Shown here: positions 54,360-64,000 of the stretch, piece by piece
How positions within the stretch are numbered: the stretch's first letter is position 1
How the letters are laid out: each line of letters begins with the position of its first letter
Origin: Siphonodentalium dalli
Taxonomy: Eukaryota; Mollusca; Scaphopoda; Gadilida; Siphonodentaliidae
Reading direction: 5' to 3'
DNA length: 64,000 nt
Assembly (NCBI GenBank): GCA_032622095.1
Contig: CP136064.1
Coordinates: 137,223,954-137,287,953 of the forward strand
Notes under the pieces: model-generated
Databases searched by the model: none
Told to the model about the DNA's origin: nothing
Seen by the model: only the letters and a program-made list of their open reading frames with translations
Translations under genes and position numbers: made by a program

Positions 54360-54642
54360 AAATTTGATGCCATTAATTTTATTTAAGGACCTCAAATTTT
54401 CTTAAATATTAAACTCTTCAAAAGTATTAAAAAGATGGGAATAATTTTATACCATTAGACTTGCATTAATTGTTCTTTCTATTTTGTTTGTTACATAAAT
54501 AAATTTATTGATGTAACAAAATAGAAAGAACAATTAATGCAAGTTTAATGGTATTAAATTATTCACATCATTAATACTTTTGAAGAGTTTGATAATTAAG
54601 AAAATTTGAGGTCCTTAAATAAAATTAATGGCATCAAATTTA
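54360..54642. mobile_element. Long AT-rich hairpin, 283 bp
   Basis: Arms of about 130-140 bp are nearly perfect inverse complements (AAATTTGATGCCATTAATTT, AAGGACCTCAAATTTTCTTA, GCATTAATTGTTCTTTCTAT) around a loop of about 20 bp. The flanks (54080-54320) are rich in the word CATTAAA, which also occurs in the arms, so the element may extend further left. Confidence 0.8.
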
Positions 54643-54892
54643 AAATTGAACGGCTTGGTCATAAAATGATCATTAAATATACTTAATGTTATTTAATTAT
54701 ATATGATGGTGCATAAATTAGAGAGAAAAAATAAAAGTTAATTAGTTCATCCACTTAATTTTTGTTTCTCTATATTACCACTATTTCACATATACATGCA
54801 TGGAATGATCACTAGTATATATAGTTCTATACCTACAAATGTTATGCAGGGGACCGGGATCGAGCTCGAAGGTATTATAATTATTTGAATAC

Positions 54893-55060
54893 AAATAGGT
54901 AAACACCATTGTGCGTCAATGCAGATCTTGTATCGAGTCGAGATTCCGTCTTTTGCAAGTATTGCGACGAGACCTTTGGTCAGTCACAAATGCAGGCAAA
55001 AGACGGCATCGAAACTCGATACACATATCTGTGTTGGCGCTTAATGGTGATAACCTATTT
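54893..55060. mobile_element. Foldback element, 168 bp
   Basis: AAATAGGT...AACACCATT and GAGATTCCGTCTTTTGC on the left pair with GCAAAAGACGG...GAAACTCGAT and AATGGTGATAACCTATTT on the right. Loop of about 40 bp. Confidence 0.7.
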
Positions 55061-56334
55061 ATCTTAAAACTAGTCACTTAAAATTAAACACAAATTAGCC
55101 ATTCAATTCCGAGCTATACTTTGCCTTTCACTATGTTTTATTCATGATCAAGCATATGCAATTCGTAAAATACCAATGTTGTGCTCGTTAGTACATGTTG
55201 GTATGTTTCAACATTATCAGTGGCCAGATCCAGTAGTCAAAACTCGACCTGCCACACTTTGCATTGTCTTGTTTTTATTACATTTTCCACCAATCTGTAG
55301 ATATAGTTACGTTCAAATCACGTTCACTTCATTCAAGTCACAACATCTTTTTCAATAGTGACAAATTTAATGAAAGTATTATTATCATTGTGCCAAATTC
55401 ACATCAGTATTCATTACATGTACTTTTGCCAAATTTGTTATGTTTTTCTAGTTTTATAATTTCATTAATTACGTAAGTTCCCCTATCGAAATGGTTGTTT
55501 GCTGCAAGTTAGCGACCAATGTGCCGCATGTTTGTAGCAAATTGTTTGTTCGCAGAAAGTCAATTGCACATATTCGCAGATCTTTGCAACAAACTTTTTT
55601 TCTTTGCTGCAACTTTGCAGTAAATTAAGTTTGTTTGTTGCAACTTTGCAGAAAATTTAGATTTGAGGCAAACCATTTGCGATAAGTTCATTTTAGATTA
55701 GTTTCAAGTTTGCGGTAATTGTGCTGGAATCTTGGTTTGGAATATTCGTTTGCTGCATGTGCAAACTTGGAATTTCATTTTGTTTTTCACTAAATATGTA
55801 TTTAAAGTTTGGATTTTATAATTTGAAACATTAAATTAATTAAGGCATCAATCCTTGGCCGAGTGTTTTTATTTTAGCCATGAAGCCTCCTTCCAAACTT
55901 TGTTTAAAGTTTGGGTTTGATAATTTGCATCATTAATTTCAACATAATCCACAGCAAAATAAAGCACCGTGGTAAAATGTGACATCTATATTACAGCTTG
56001 ATTAAATTTGCCGTGGGAACATTTTTCCTAATTTCGGGGGCTGATTATTTGCTTTTAATTCCGATCTAACAAGCGATGGATTATGCAATTTATGGACAAC
56101 AAAATTCCAAATAATGTTTTTAAAAGGTTCAATACCACATGTGGCTTTATCAGTTCATTTGGCGAATAGAAAACAAAACATATATATCGTGGGGGGATGT
56201 GCCCTTTGAAATCGATTGGCGATTATTAGGGGAACACTCAGACGTTCGTACTCATATATCACTAAGTTTTGTACCTAGCTTGCCTGTCCTAGGTTTCACG
56301 AGATAATGGCTAATTTGATTATATTTGTCATCTC
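55061..56334. other. Mostly unassigned; degenerate TTGCAACTTTGCAG repeats
   Basis: From 55490 to 55760 the words TTGTTGCAACTTTGCAG and TTTGCTGCAA recur in degenerate form. The rest holds nothing recognised. Confidence 0.4.
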
Positions 56335-56702
56335 CTATCTATTTTGAAGACCTCTGTCTGTATGTCTGTATGTATGTATGTATGTCATTTATACAAATCT
56401 ACGATTCTCGACCGATCGGGACGAAACTTGGTACGTGTGTGTAGTTTGACCAGGCGGTCCTCATTGTCGTATTGGCGAGCCCATGCGACGCCCGTGCAGT
56501 CATGCGCAGACGAGATCTCGGAAAAGGGTGGAGCTATCGGCTTGAAATTAGCTATGTGAATGTATCTTGCCCCGGGTACGATTTTTATCGGGTCGCCGAG
56601 CCCGTGCGACGCAAGCTTCTCGCATGCGCAGACCAGATCTCGGAAACGGGTGGAGCTATCGACTTGACATTTGGTTTTTGAATAGCCCGTACAACGTCGG
56701 GC
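56335..56702 (+). repeat. Modular repeat with the 125-bp minisatellite unit
   Basis: Opens with CTATTTTGAAGACCTCTGTC and (TGTA)n. It then has two units containing GGAGCTATCG(G/A)CTTGA and TGTATCTTGCCCCGGGTACG, the same unit as 37660-37960 about 19 kb away. Confidence 0.7.
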
Positions 56703-58182
56703 TCATCGGCTATCTATTATATATTTTGGAAGACCTGTATGTGTGTTGTGTGTGTGTGGAGTGTGTGTTCGCGATGAACTCGAAAACGGCCGACCCGATT
56801 TCGATGAAACTTGGTATGTGGGGGTACTTTCGGCCGGGGGTGGCATGGGCATATTAATTTGTCCGTGCGACGTGATATTGACCTTGAAATAGGGTAATTT
56901 CAACGTCAAACGCCCGAATATCACGGGATTTCGATGAAACTTGGTATGTGGGGGTACGTTCGGCCGGGGAGTGGCATAGGCCTATTAATTTGTCCGTGTG
57001 ACGTGACCTTGACATTGAAGTCGGGTCATTTCAAGGTCAAACGCCCGAATATCACGGGATTTCGATGAAAATTAATGTCTAGGGATACTTTCGTATGTGG
57101 AGTCTCATAATCATATTCCTTTGCCCGTGCGACGTGACCTTGACCTTGAAATCGGATCAATTCAAGGTAAAAACGCGAATTTTGATGTGATTTCCACGAA
57201 ATTTGATACATAGGGTTACTTTTGTCCACTGAGTATTTTGGACGGGTCAAATCTTGATCCCGACCTGACCTTGACCTTCTAAATGATCAATTCAAGGTCA
57301 AATCGGGTAAAACCGGATGGATTTCGACGGGCACGTTTGTCTGGTACTTTTGTCCGGGCAGTGTTTTGGACTGGTCAAATCGTGACCCCACTTGACCTTC
57401 ACCTTCAAAATGGACAATTCAAGGTCAAAGCCCGGACGAAGTCGGGTCACCTTCTAGTCTATTATATATTTTGGAAGATCTGTGTGTGTGTCTGTGTGTG
57501 TGTATGTCTGTAATCGATGGACTCGAAAAAGGCCGAGCCGATTTCGATGAAACTTGGTATGTAGGGGGTATTTTCGGTCGGGGAGTGACATAGGCCTATT
57601 AATTTGTCCGTGCGACGTGACATTGACATTGAAATCGGGTCATTTCAATATCAAACGCCCGAATATCACGAGATTTCGATGAAACTTGGCATGTGGGGGT
57701 ACCTTCGGCCGGTGAGTGGCATAAACCTATTAATTTGACCGTGCGACGTGACCTTGACCTTGAACTCGGTCATTTCAAGGTCAAACTCCCGAATATCACG
57801 GGATTTCGATAAAACTTTGTATGTGGGGGTACTTTCGTATGGTGAGTCTCACAAGCATATTCATTTGCCCGTGCGACGTGACCTTGACATCAGGTCAGTT
57901 AAAGGTCAAATCGCCAATTTTGATGGGATTTCGACGAAATTTTATACATAGTGTTACTGTTGTCCATTGAGTGTTTCGGACGGGTCAAAACGTGACCCCG
58001 ACCTGACCTTGACCTTCAAAATGATCAATTCAAGGTCAAATCGGGTAAAACCGGATGGATTTCGACGGGTACTTTTGTCTGGGCAGTGTTTTGGACGGGT
58101 CAAATCGTTACCCCACCTGACCGTGACCTTCAAAATGGTCAATTCAATGTCAAACCCCGGACGAAGTCGGGTCACCTTCTAG
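56703..58182 (+). repeat. Modular repeat, family B, two adjacent copies
   Basis: Copy 1 (56703-57457) and copy 2 (57458-58182) abut. Both start TCTATTATATATTTTGGAAG, a (TG)n run and ACTCGAAAA(C/A)GGCCGA, and both end GACGAAGTCGGGTCACCTTC. Inside are 5-6 diverged units of about 120 bp with GGATTTCGATGAAACTTGGT, CGTGCGACGTGACCTTGACC and TTCAAGGTCAAA. The units produce short accidental frames. Inverse copies: 60534-61299 and 13095-13512. Confidence 0.8.
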
Positions 58183-58304
58183 TTATATATATATTTATCA
58201 CCCCATTTATTATTCCTTTTCATAAAAATAAAATAAGCTGAAGATGATGTGTTTAAACTTTCTTAAGCATGAAATTGACGATAAGTTGTTATCAGAGTAC
58301 GTTT
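58183..58304. other. Unassigned DNA
   Basis: Short AT-rich interval; nothing recognised. Confidence 0.3.
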
Positions 58305-58375
58305 TATTATGGGTAATTTTCAGTATTTAGTCGGAAATATGGCTTGTTGCCATTCATCGGAAAGCTCTCCCCAAT
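58305..58375 (+). repeat. Family A MITE fragment
   Basis: TTATTATGGGTAATTTTCAG and AATATGGCTTGTTGCCATTC match the left half of the family A foldbacks at 929 and 45469. The right half is absent. Confidence 0.65.
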
Positions 58376-60456
58376 ACTTGTGATAGTTACGTTACGAACG
58401 CGGTGTTCCCCTATCGTATTGCGATAATCGCCAACCTTTGAAAAATCGAAAGTTACAAAATAGAAAAGTGAAACGGGAACTGGAATATGGAATTGAGTCA
58501 TACAAAATGTGCCACGTTTTAGATATATCAGTTATTAATATAATGCCAATGTAAATCATTGTTTGTATATACTTTGTGTAGAAATAATCCCGATGAAGCA
58601 AAATACCCATAAAACAACCTCAACAATCCGTTTCTTTCTGCACGGCGCTTTTTCAACAGGCGAAATTTGCGCGGACTATTTTTTAAATTGTTAAACCGCC
58701 GCACGCAATCAGTGGATCTGTTGAACTTGAGGGAACATTGAGAAATATAATTATATGGAATATGATTATTATGACTATGCACATCGTAAAACTATAAAAT
58801 TGGAATACCGTAATAATCCTTGATCATTATTATGTGAAGGCAATAGTACTCTTTACAATACATCCAAATTTCAACTCAAACTTCGAAGTGAAATGGTGAC
58901 TTGACACAGAAACTGGCGAGCTCGTCGATTTTGAATGGGATGAGCAGTGGAGACTGGATAGGAAAATATTCAATGACCATCAAAGTCGGATTCAGTTGAT
59001 CATCCATGAAATTCCAGTGATGTTCCATATACATTCAAGTATATTAGGATCTAGGCCAGCCCAAGTCGACCTGCGTCGTTTTCGTACTGCAGAAGTTCTG
59101 ATGGCGATGCCATGCAGTGCAGGTAACAGTACTGACATTGTCTGCAGTTCAGGTGACTGCCCTTGAATTAGTTCAATTGATTTCCCCCAGGGAAGATGCA
59201 CATAATTAAGACATGGAACTTGATGAAGATTAAGGTCATAAACTTGAAGGAACATTCTTTTAAATTTGTTCATGTTACAAAACTTGTGTCAAGTTCAACT
59301 TAGTACTGCTGATGGATCATGGGGTCATTGTCACAAGGCATTGATCACAATTATTGCACTCTTTTGTTAAGAAGCACGATACAACCCGAGACTGCGGCTC
59401 TCGTTGTAAACTTGCGTTCGGAACAAACTTGTGCAATAATTTTCAGCTCATTCACCCACGTATGCAGTTCAATATATTCATAATTCAGAGTCCATATACA
59501 TTTGTTGATTTGCTTATCTATCTATAACTCCGAGGCATTGTCGTGAAGCTGATGCTTAGACAGGGATCAATTACTTCATAGCTGTCAGAACATTCCAGAA
59601 GAACATTTTAAGCTTCAGAATATAAGGATAAATAAAAATATATATTATACATATATACGCAGGTGGGTCTATGAATTATCGAAAGGGGTGAGCACCAATG
59701 ATACCCATGCATGTTGCGCAACGCGAGCTGGTGGTGAGCGCGTGTATTCACCTCTCGTTGGTTGGAGTCCGGGGAATTTATTCCAAGGATGCCATATATA
59801 CCATTTCCTCAATTTTGGAGCATATGAAAGAGGCTTTCGGATTAACAGAAAGGGAATAAAATAGATGCACTGAGTTCTACTCAATTGAACTAGCAATATG
59901 AATCCGTATGAATCTGGTGCATCAGATATACCAGACATATGCTATTTCTGATTTCTTGATAGAGATTACAATCTTTATACACTGAACATAGTTGGCGACT
60001 ATTCTTCCACGTCATTCTTCTAACATGAATCCCCAAAATATGTACTGCTGATCAGCGTAAACTGTAAAATATGTTGGAATTTAGGCCAGTATATAATTAA
60101 CCCGTTTAAGACTGAATGGATTGTCCCACTAAGTGACAATAACATACATTGGAACCGCTTATTATTAATCGAGATGGGTGTTCAGGAAAAATAAGCAGAC
60201 AACAAATAATAGAAATGCCTCATATACGAGGGAAATATTCACATAATAAGTTCACGAAACGACCTGTTCAACATTAATATCTGAACTTTTCCTATGGGAT
60301 AACTACGCATCAATGCTGCTCCGGTCATCAAAGGGTTAAGTATCAGTGTTCGGACTTTGGGAGCCCAGCTCGGAAACCATCTGCGTTTAGGGATCTTTGG
60401 CACGGTGGCACCAGGCCATTGCTCTGCCGAAAATAGGGGAGGCGTGCGGTGGGTTC

Positions 60457-60458
<2 letters not shown>
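58376..60458. other. Unassigned DNA
   Basis: About 2 kb with no repeats I recognise. Minus frames at 58992-59273 (93 codons) and 59669-59938 (89 codons) have no known domain and no good splice context. They could be parts of host exons but are not supported. Confidence 0.3.

Positions 60459-60533
<75 letters not shown>
60459..60533. repeat. (TA)n microsatellite
   Basis: Two TA runs separated by GC, at the edge of the family B copy. TA runs mark both ends of that copy. Confidence 0.9.
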
Positions 60534-60534
<1 letters not shown>

Positions 60535-61295
60535 TAGAAGGTGACCCGACTTCGTCCGGGCTTTGACCTTGAAGTGACCATTTTGAAGGTCAAGGTCAGG
60601 TGGGTTCAAACACCAACATCCCAAAAATGGTGGAAATCGGCCCAGCGGATACCGGGAAATCGGCCCAGCGGATACCGAGATACCCTATGCATCAAATTTC
60701 GTCCGTAAAAATCCGCCAGTTTAACCCGATTTGATTTCCACTCAAGTATATAAACGCGCCTCATATACAGATAAATTACCATCGGTGCCCGAGATATCGC
60801 CAAGAAGTCTGAAACAGTCAAATGCATCGGCCGGTTAAGCGTTAACGTGATCTAACGTTATGACCTCTAACGACGTCATAGAAGTTACGCATTTATACTG
60901 ATGGAAGATAGTACCACTTCTTCTTGATAATTGAGGCAGATAACTGAAACGGATACATACGCATTATATATCGTTGGAAAGAGGAAACACGAACGATTCT
61001 CACAGTGTCATTATTATGACTGGCATTTTATTATTCGCGCTGTTTCGAATCGATTTGTAAGCACCGAACTCAAATGAAAGTTCCGTAACACAGCGTAAAA
61101 ACAGATTTGACCTCGGCACGTGAAAAGTTGACCACGGATCTGAAAATCAATAGGCCTATGTCACCCCTCGGCCGAAAATACCCCCACATACCAAGCTTCA
61201 TCGAAATCGGGTCGGCCGTTTTCGAGTTCATCGATTACACACACACACACATACAAACACACACACAAACACACAGATCTTTCAAAATATATAAT

Positions 61296-61299
<4 letters not shown>
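60534..61299 (-). repeat. Modular repeat, family B, inverse copy
   Basis: Begins CTAGAAGGTGACCCGACTTC and ends CACACACAGATCTTTCAAAA plus ATATATAATAGA, the mirror image of 56703-58182. The middle is diverged, and a non-family insert appears to replace several 120-bp units (about 60620-61130). Confidence 0.7.

Positions 61300-61350
<51 letters not shown>
61300..61350. repeat. (TA)n microsatellite
   Basis: About 50 bp of TA directly after the family B copy. Confidence 0.9.
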
Positions 61351-61351
<1 letters not shown>

Positions 61352-61808
61352 TCTGGAAACTTTCACGCAGCAAAGTATACTAACCACATAATTATAATAT
61401 CGTCACTAAAAATGAATCGAAAATTAATTCCAGTCATCATTGTACTGGATCCGGTAATAGTACAAGTGGTCATAATATGAATGAATACCATGACATAGTC
61501 ATATACACAATCGAAAGCGATCGTCGCCAATACCAACAATAGATCTGACAACAAGATTGGAAATCATATACAAATATAAGCTTCTTCGTATATGATATAT
61601 ATTTACTACTTTATTTTGTTTGTTAATCATGTGTTAATTACATGTATAACTAGAGGTCAGATTCCATGGAATCAGATATACTTCCATGGTATCCCATCCC
61701 ATGCCATCCCATGCGAGTGTTATGCTTATATGTGTGTTCCTCTTTATGCGAATGCATATTGGTGCCTTATGATCCGATGGTGGACTTGCATTGTCATTTC
61801 TAAATTTA
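61351..61808. other. Unassigned DNA
   Basis: No gene or repeat apart from a short CCCATCCCATGC duplication near 61695. Confidence 0.35.
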
Positions 61809-62213
61809 ATATATATTTTGGGACTTCTGTTTGTCTGTTTGTTTTTCTGTTAGCTATGACCGGGAAAACTGGACGGATTTTGACAGAATTTGATAAATAT
61901 GGATACTTTTATTCAGGGAGTGTTTTGGACGGGTCAAATCGTGACCCCGACCTGACCTTTGCCTTCAAAAAGGTCATTCCAAGGTTAAATCGGGAAAAAC
62001 AGACTGATTTCAACGAAATTTGATACCTAGGTAGGGGTACTTTTGTCCGGGGAGTCTTTTGGATGGGTCATATTGTGGCCCCAACCTAACATTGACCTTC
62101 GAAATGGTCAGTTCAAGGTCAAATCGGGTACAACGAACGGATTTCGACAAAATTTGATACCTAGGGATACTTTTGTCCGAGGAGTGTTTTGGACAGGTCA
62201 AATCGTGACAACA
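61809..62213 (+). repeat. Modular repeat, family B-like, truncated
   Basis: ATATATTTTGGGACTTCTGT followed by three units of about 125 bp with ACTTTTGTCCGGGGAGT, TTTTGGA(C/T)GGGTCA and TTCAAGGTCAAATCGGG, the last-unit type of family B. The usual GACGAAGTCGGG end is missing. Confidence 0.65.
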
Positions 62214-63150
62214 GGTTACTTTTTATAGTAGAGCGGACATACCTCTATAGTATATCGGTCAGAATGTTCATGCATTTGCCTTGCTTCTTGACAAGTCCGT
62301 TTGAATTTGCGTCTTGAAGAGAGGGTTTGAATTTGAATAATATATATCACCCGTTACAACGTTAAAGGCTACCAGGGTTAAACCGTCCACTCTAAATCTT
62401 TAAAAAGCGTACTAATCTTGCGTTTAGATACTACTTATGACATCCACTCGTCGAAAAGTTTTTATCTCAATATCGGATGTTCGGAGTAAATTTCCCCATT
62501 TGATCTTCGGTGGAATTTGCCAAATCTGAACCCACCCGATACAAACACTCCCTTGAGCAGGTTGCGTTTATAGTAGAGAGGTCAAATTCTGTAGGCGTAC
62601 CTACAGTATACCGGCTTACATGCTCCTGTGTGAAACTCGTTCCTACATTAGCCCGTTTTGATTTTGGGCTAAAAATCGTTTAGTGATAGACTACATAGGT
62701 ATACATATTTATGATATATAGTGTTGTCACGAGTAAACCGTTCCATCTCAAAATTAGAAAATCGCCCTCTAGATGCGCGTGAACACTAGCCATCAGATGT
62801 ACTCATCAAACAAAATTATCTCGATGTTTGAATTTCCCCCCTTTGCAATTTTCGTGGAATTTTCCTAAAGTCTCAACACACCCTGACACGCATTCTCCGT
62901 TGGGTATGTTACATTTATAGTATAGCCGTCAAACTTCTGGGACGTACATAAAGTATTTCAACGTACCTGCTACGAGAATATCTTGCTCTTTAATCACCAG
63001 GTTTGGATTTGGCGGGAAGAATAGTTGCAATATTTCCGTACCCCGCAACGCAGAAAGTCCTGGGTAATAACGTGTATAGACGGTATATTCGAGTCAGGAT
63101 TAATCGTCCAATTCCGAATATGCAATAATTTTTTTAGAGCTCTGTACTTA
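62214..63150. repeat. 345-bp tandem repeat, about 2.7 diverged copies
   Basis: Units start near 62214, 62560 and 62904. Shared landmarks are GGTT(A/G)C then TTTATAGTA(G/T)AG, a GTATA(T/C)CGG-like block, GTAAACCGTTCCA-like, and CATTTGATC or CCTTTGCAAT before TTCGTGGAAT(T). Divergence is high, suggesting an old array. Confidence 0.6.
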
Positions 63151-63269
63151 TAAACAAAAATATAAGACCGACCCTGTCCAGTTTTCGTTTTCGCACTCAT
63201 CTCAGAACTACCAAGAGGACTGCGAAAACCGAATTCAGTTATCTACAATGATACGAATGAACAGCTGAG

Positions 63270-63510
63270 TACAACGAATTTGAGGTTTGCCTATGTATGG
63301 GCGGTAACTCCTCAGGGAAAGCGCGGACACAATTTTTGATACCCGTGGGCAGTAGGGCATATCGAGGTGTGCATTTGGTCCAATTTTCGATGCTCTGCTC
63401 CTCATAACTTCCGAGATAATAAAATGACATTTTTTCAGATAAAGGGAGATAACTCCGCAGGGGAAACGCGGACAATATTCATTATACGACGACCGGTTAG
63501 AACTCATTGA
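63270..63510. repeat. GATAACTC-type repeat, two copies of about 160 bp
   Basis: GGCGGTAACTCCTCAGGGAA and GGAGATAACTCCGCAGGGGA each precede a GCGCGGACA or ACGCGGACA word. TGCTCCTCATAACTTCCGAG is followed later by CTACTCCTCATACTTTCAGA. It is a relative of the satellite at 1708-2512. Confidence 0.6.
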
Positions 63511-64000
63511 CAACAACATACGTACAAAATTTTAATTTGCTACTCCTCATACTTTCAGAGAATAATGAGTTGCAAAATGGTTAAGTATAATAATAATAAT
63601 GAAAATAATCGTTTTTTTCTTTTTTCTCCGTCATTAAATGTTTGGCCGAAATCGCGATATTACCATTTTGAGTGTTCCTTAAATGCCTACATTCCCTGAA
63701 AATATCGCGTTCCTACTGCAATTAGTTTCTGAGTATTTCCAATTAAACGGAAAACTGCCTCAATAGAAAAACAATATACTTCCTTGGTTACACCATGGAA
63801 GTATAATAATAGAGAAAATATTGAGATGAAAGAATCGCAGTTTAGGAACACAAAATGTTAAGTTGTGTCACTATATGTTATCCTGGCTTGTGTATTTCAT
63901 GTTAAGTGTACGGGAGTGACCCCACCCCTGCCTCGAAACTGGGTGACGGGATTAGCACATCGTCAATCCCGGCTCATAATGCGAACTTTGAGGGCCCGTA
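63511..64000. other. Unassigned DNA
   Basis: No gene or repeat recognised up to the window edge. Confidence 0.3.

Noticed and set aside
57748-58182. Several 60-75-codon frames with ELTILKVTVR-like repeats on both strands
   Set aside because: They follow the 120-bp units of the family B repeat and are broken differently in each copy.
58992-59273. 93-codon minus-strand frame with leucine-rich start
   Set aside because: It could be a host exon, but no family was recognised and no good acceptor/donor pair brackets it.

Overview
The window is animal genomic DNA: AT-rich, intron-containing and dense in transposable elements. It holds a spliced exon of a metazoan neurotransmitter transporter, several non-LTR retrotransposons, Penelope-like and hAT-like elements, and many foldback MITEs. 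Frequent ACATGTACATGT words and repeats containing GG(G/A)GATAACTC resemble mollusc genomes, so a mollusc or another lophotrochozoan is my best guess; this is an inference. No prokaryotic genes, tRNA or rRNA genes, or CRISPR arrays were seen.

Layout. 1-4.2 kb: short hairpins, a 171-bp satellite and two MITEs. 4.2-11.2 kb: a 6.9-kb palindromic structure in which two 1.55-kb arms face each other around an endonuclease/reverse-transcriptase gene. 11.2-20 kb: mostly unassigned DNA with a hAT-like element carrying a perfect 8-bp target duplication, foldbacks, a duplicated 250-bp segment, and the SLC6 exon at 18271-18374 (+). 20-24.1 kb: two decayed 5'-truncated LINE copies and small repeats. 24.7-33.3 kb: an old plus-strand LINE split by a complete Jockey-type LINE (26119-30828, minus) flanked by the duplication GAACAATTAAC. 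The old LINE also carries a 223-bp insertion and is cut short by a CCGAACACAA repeat. 34.9-39.1 kb: mosaic minisatellites and palindromic-word repeats.

40.4-48.8 kb: a chain of minus-strand candidate exons with compatible phases, probably one host gene I cannot name. Several of these exons lie between the inverted arms (43943 and 48411) of what looks like a TIR element. 49-52.4 kb: further palindromic-word repeats. 53.3-54.1 kb: a Penelope-like reverse transcriptase remnant. 54.3-64 kb: foldbacks, two adjacent copies of a roughly 740-bp modular repeat plus an inverted copy, AT microsatellites, and a diverged 345-bp tandem array.

There is no operon-like organisation. The retroelement genes act in cis on their own RNAs. 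The host content is limited to the SLC6 exon and the minus-strand exon chain. The points most worth following are the palindromic EN-RT structure, the exon-enclosing inverted repeat pair, and the recurring design in which each repeat family is built from its own short self-complementary word. All pairings were made by eye without alignment software.
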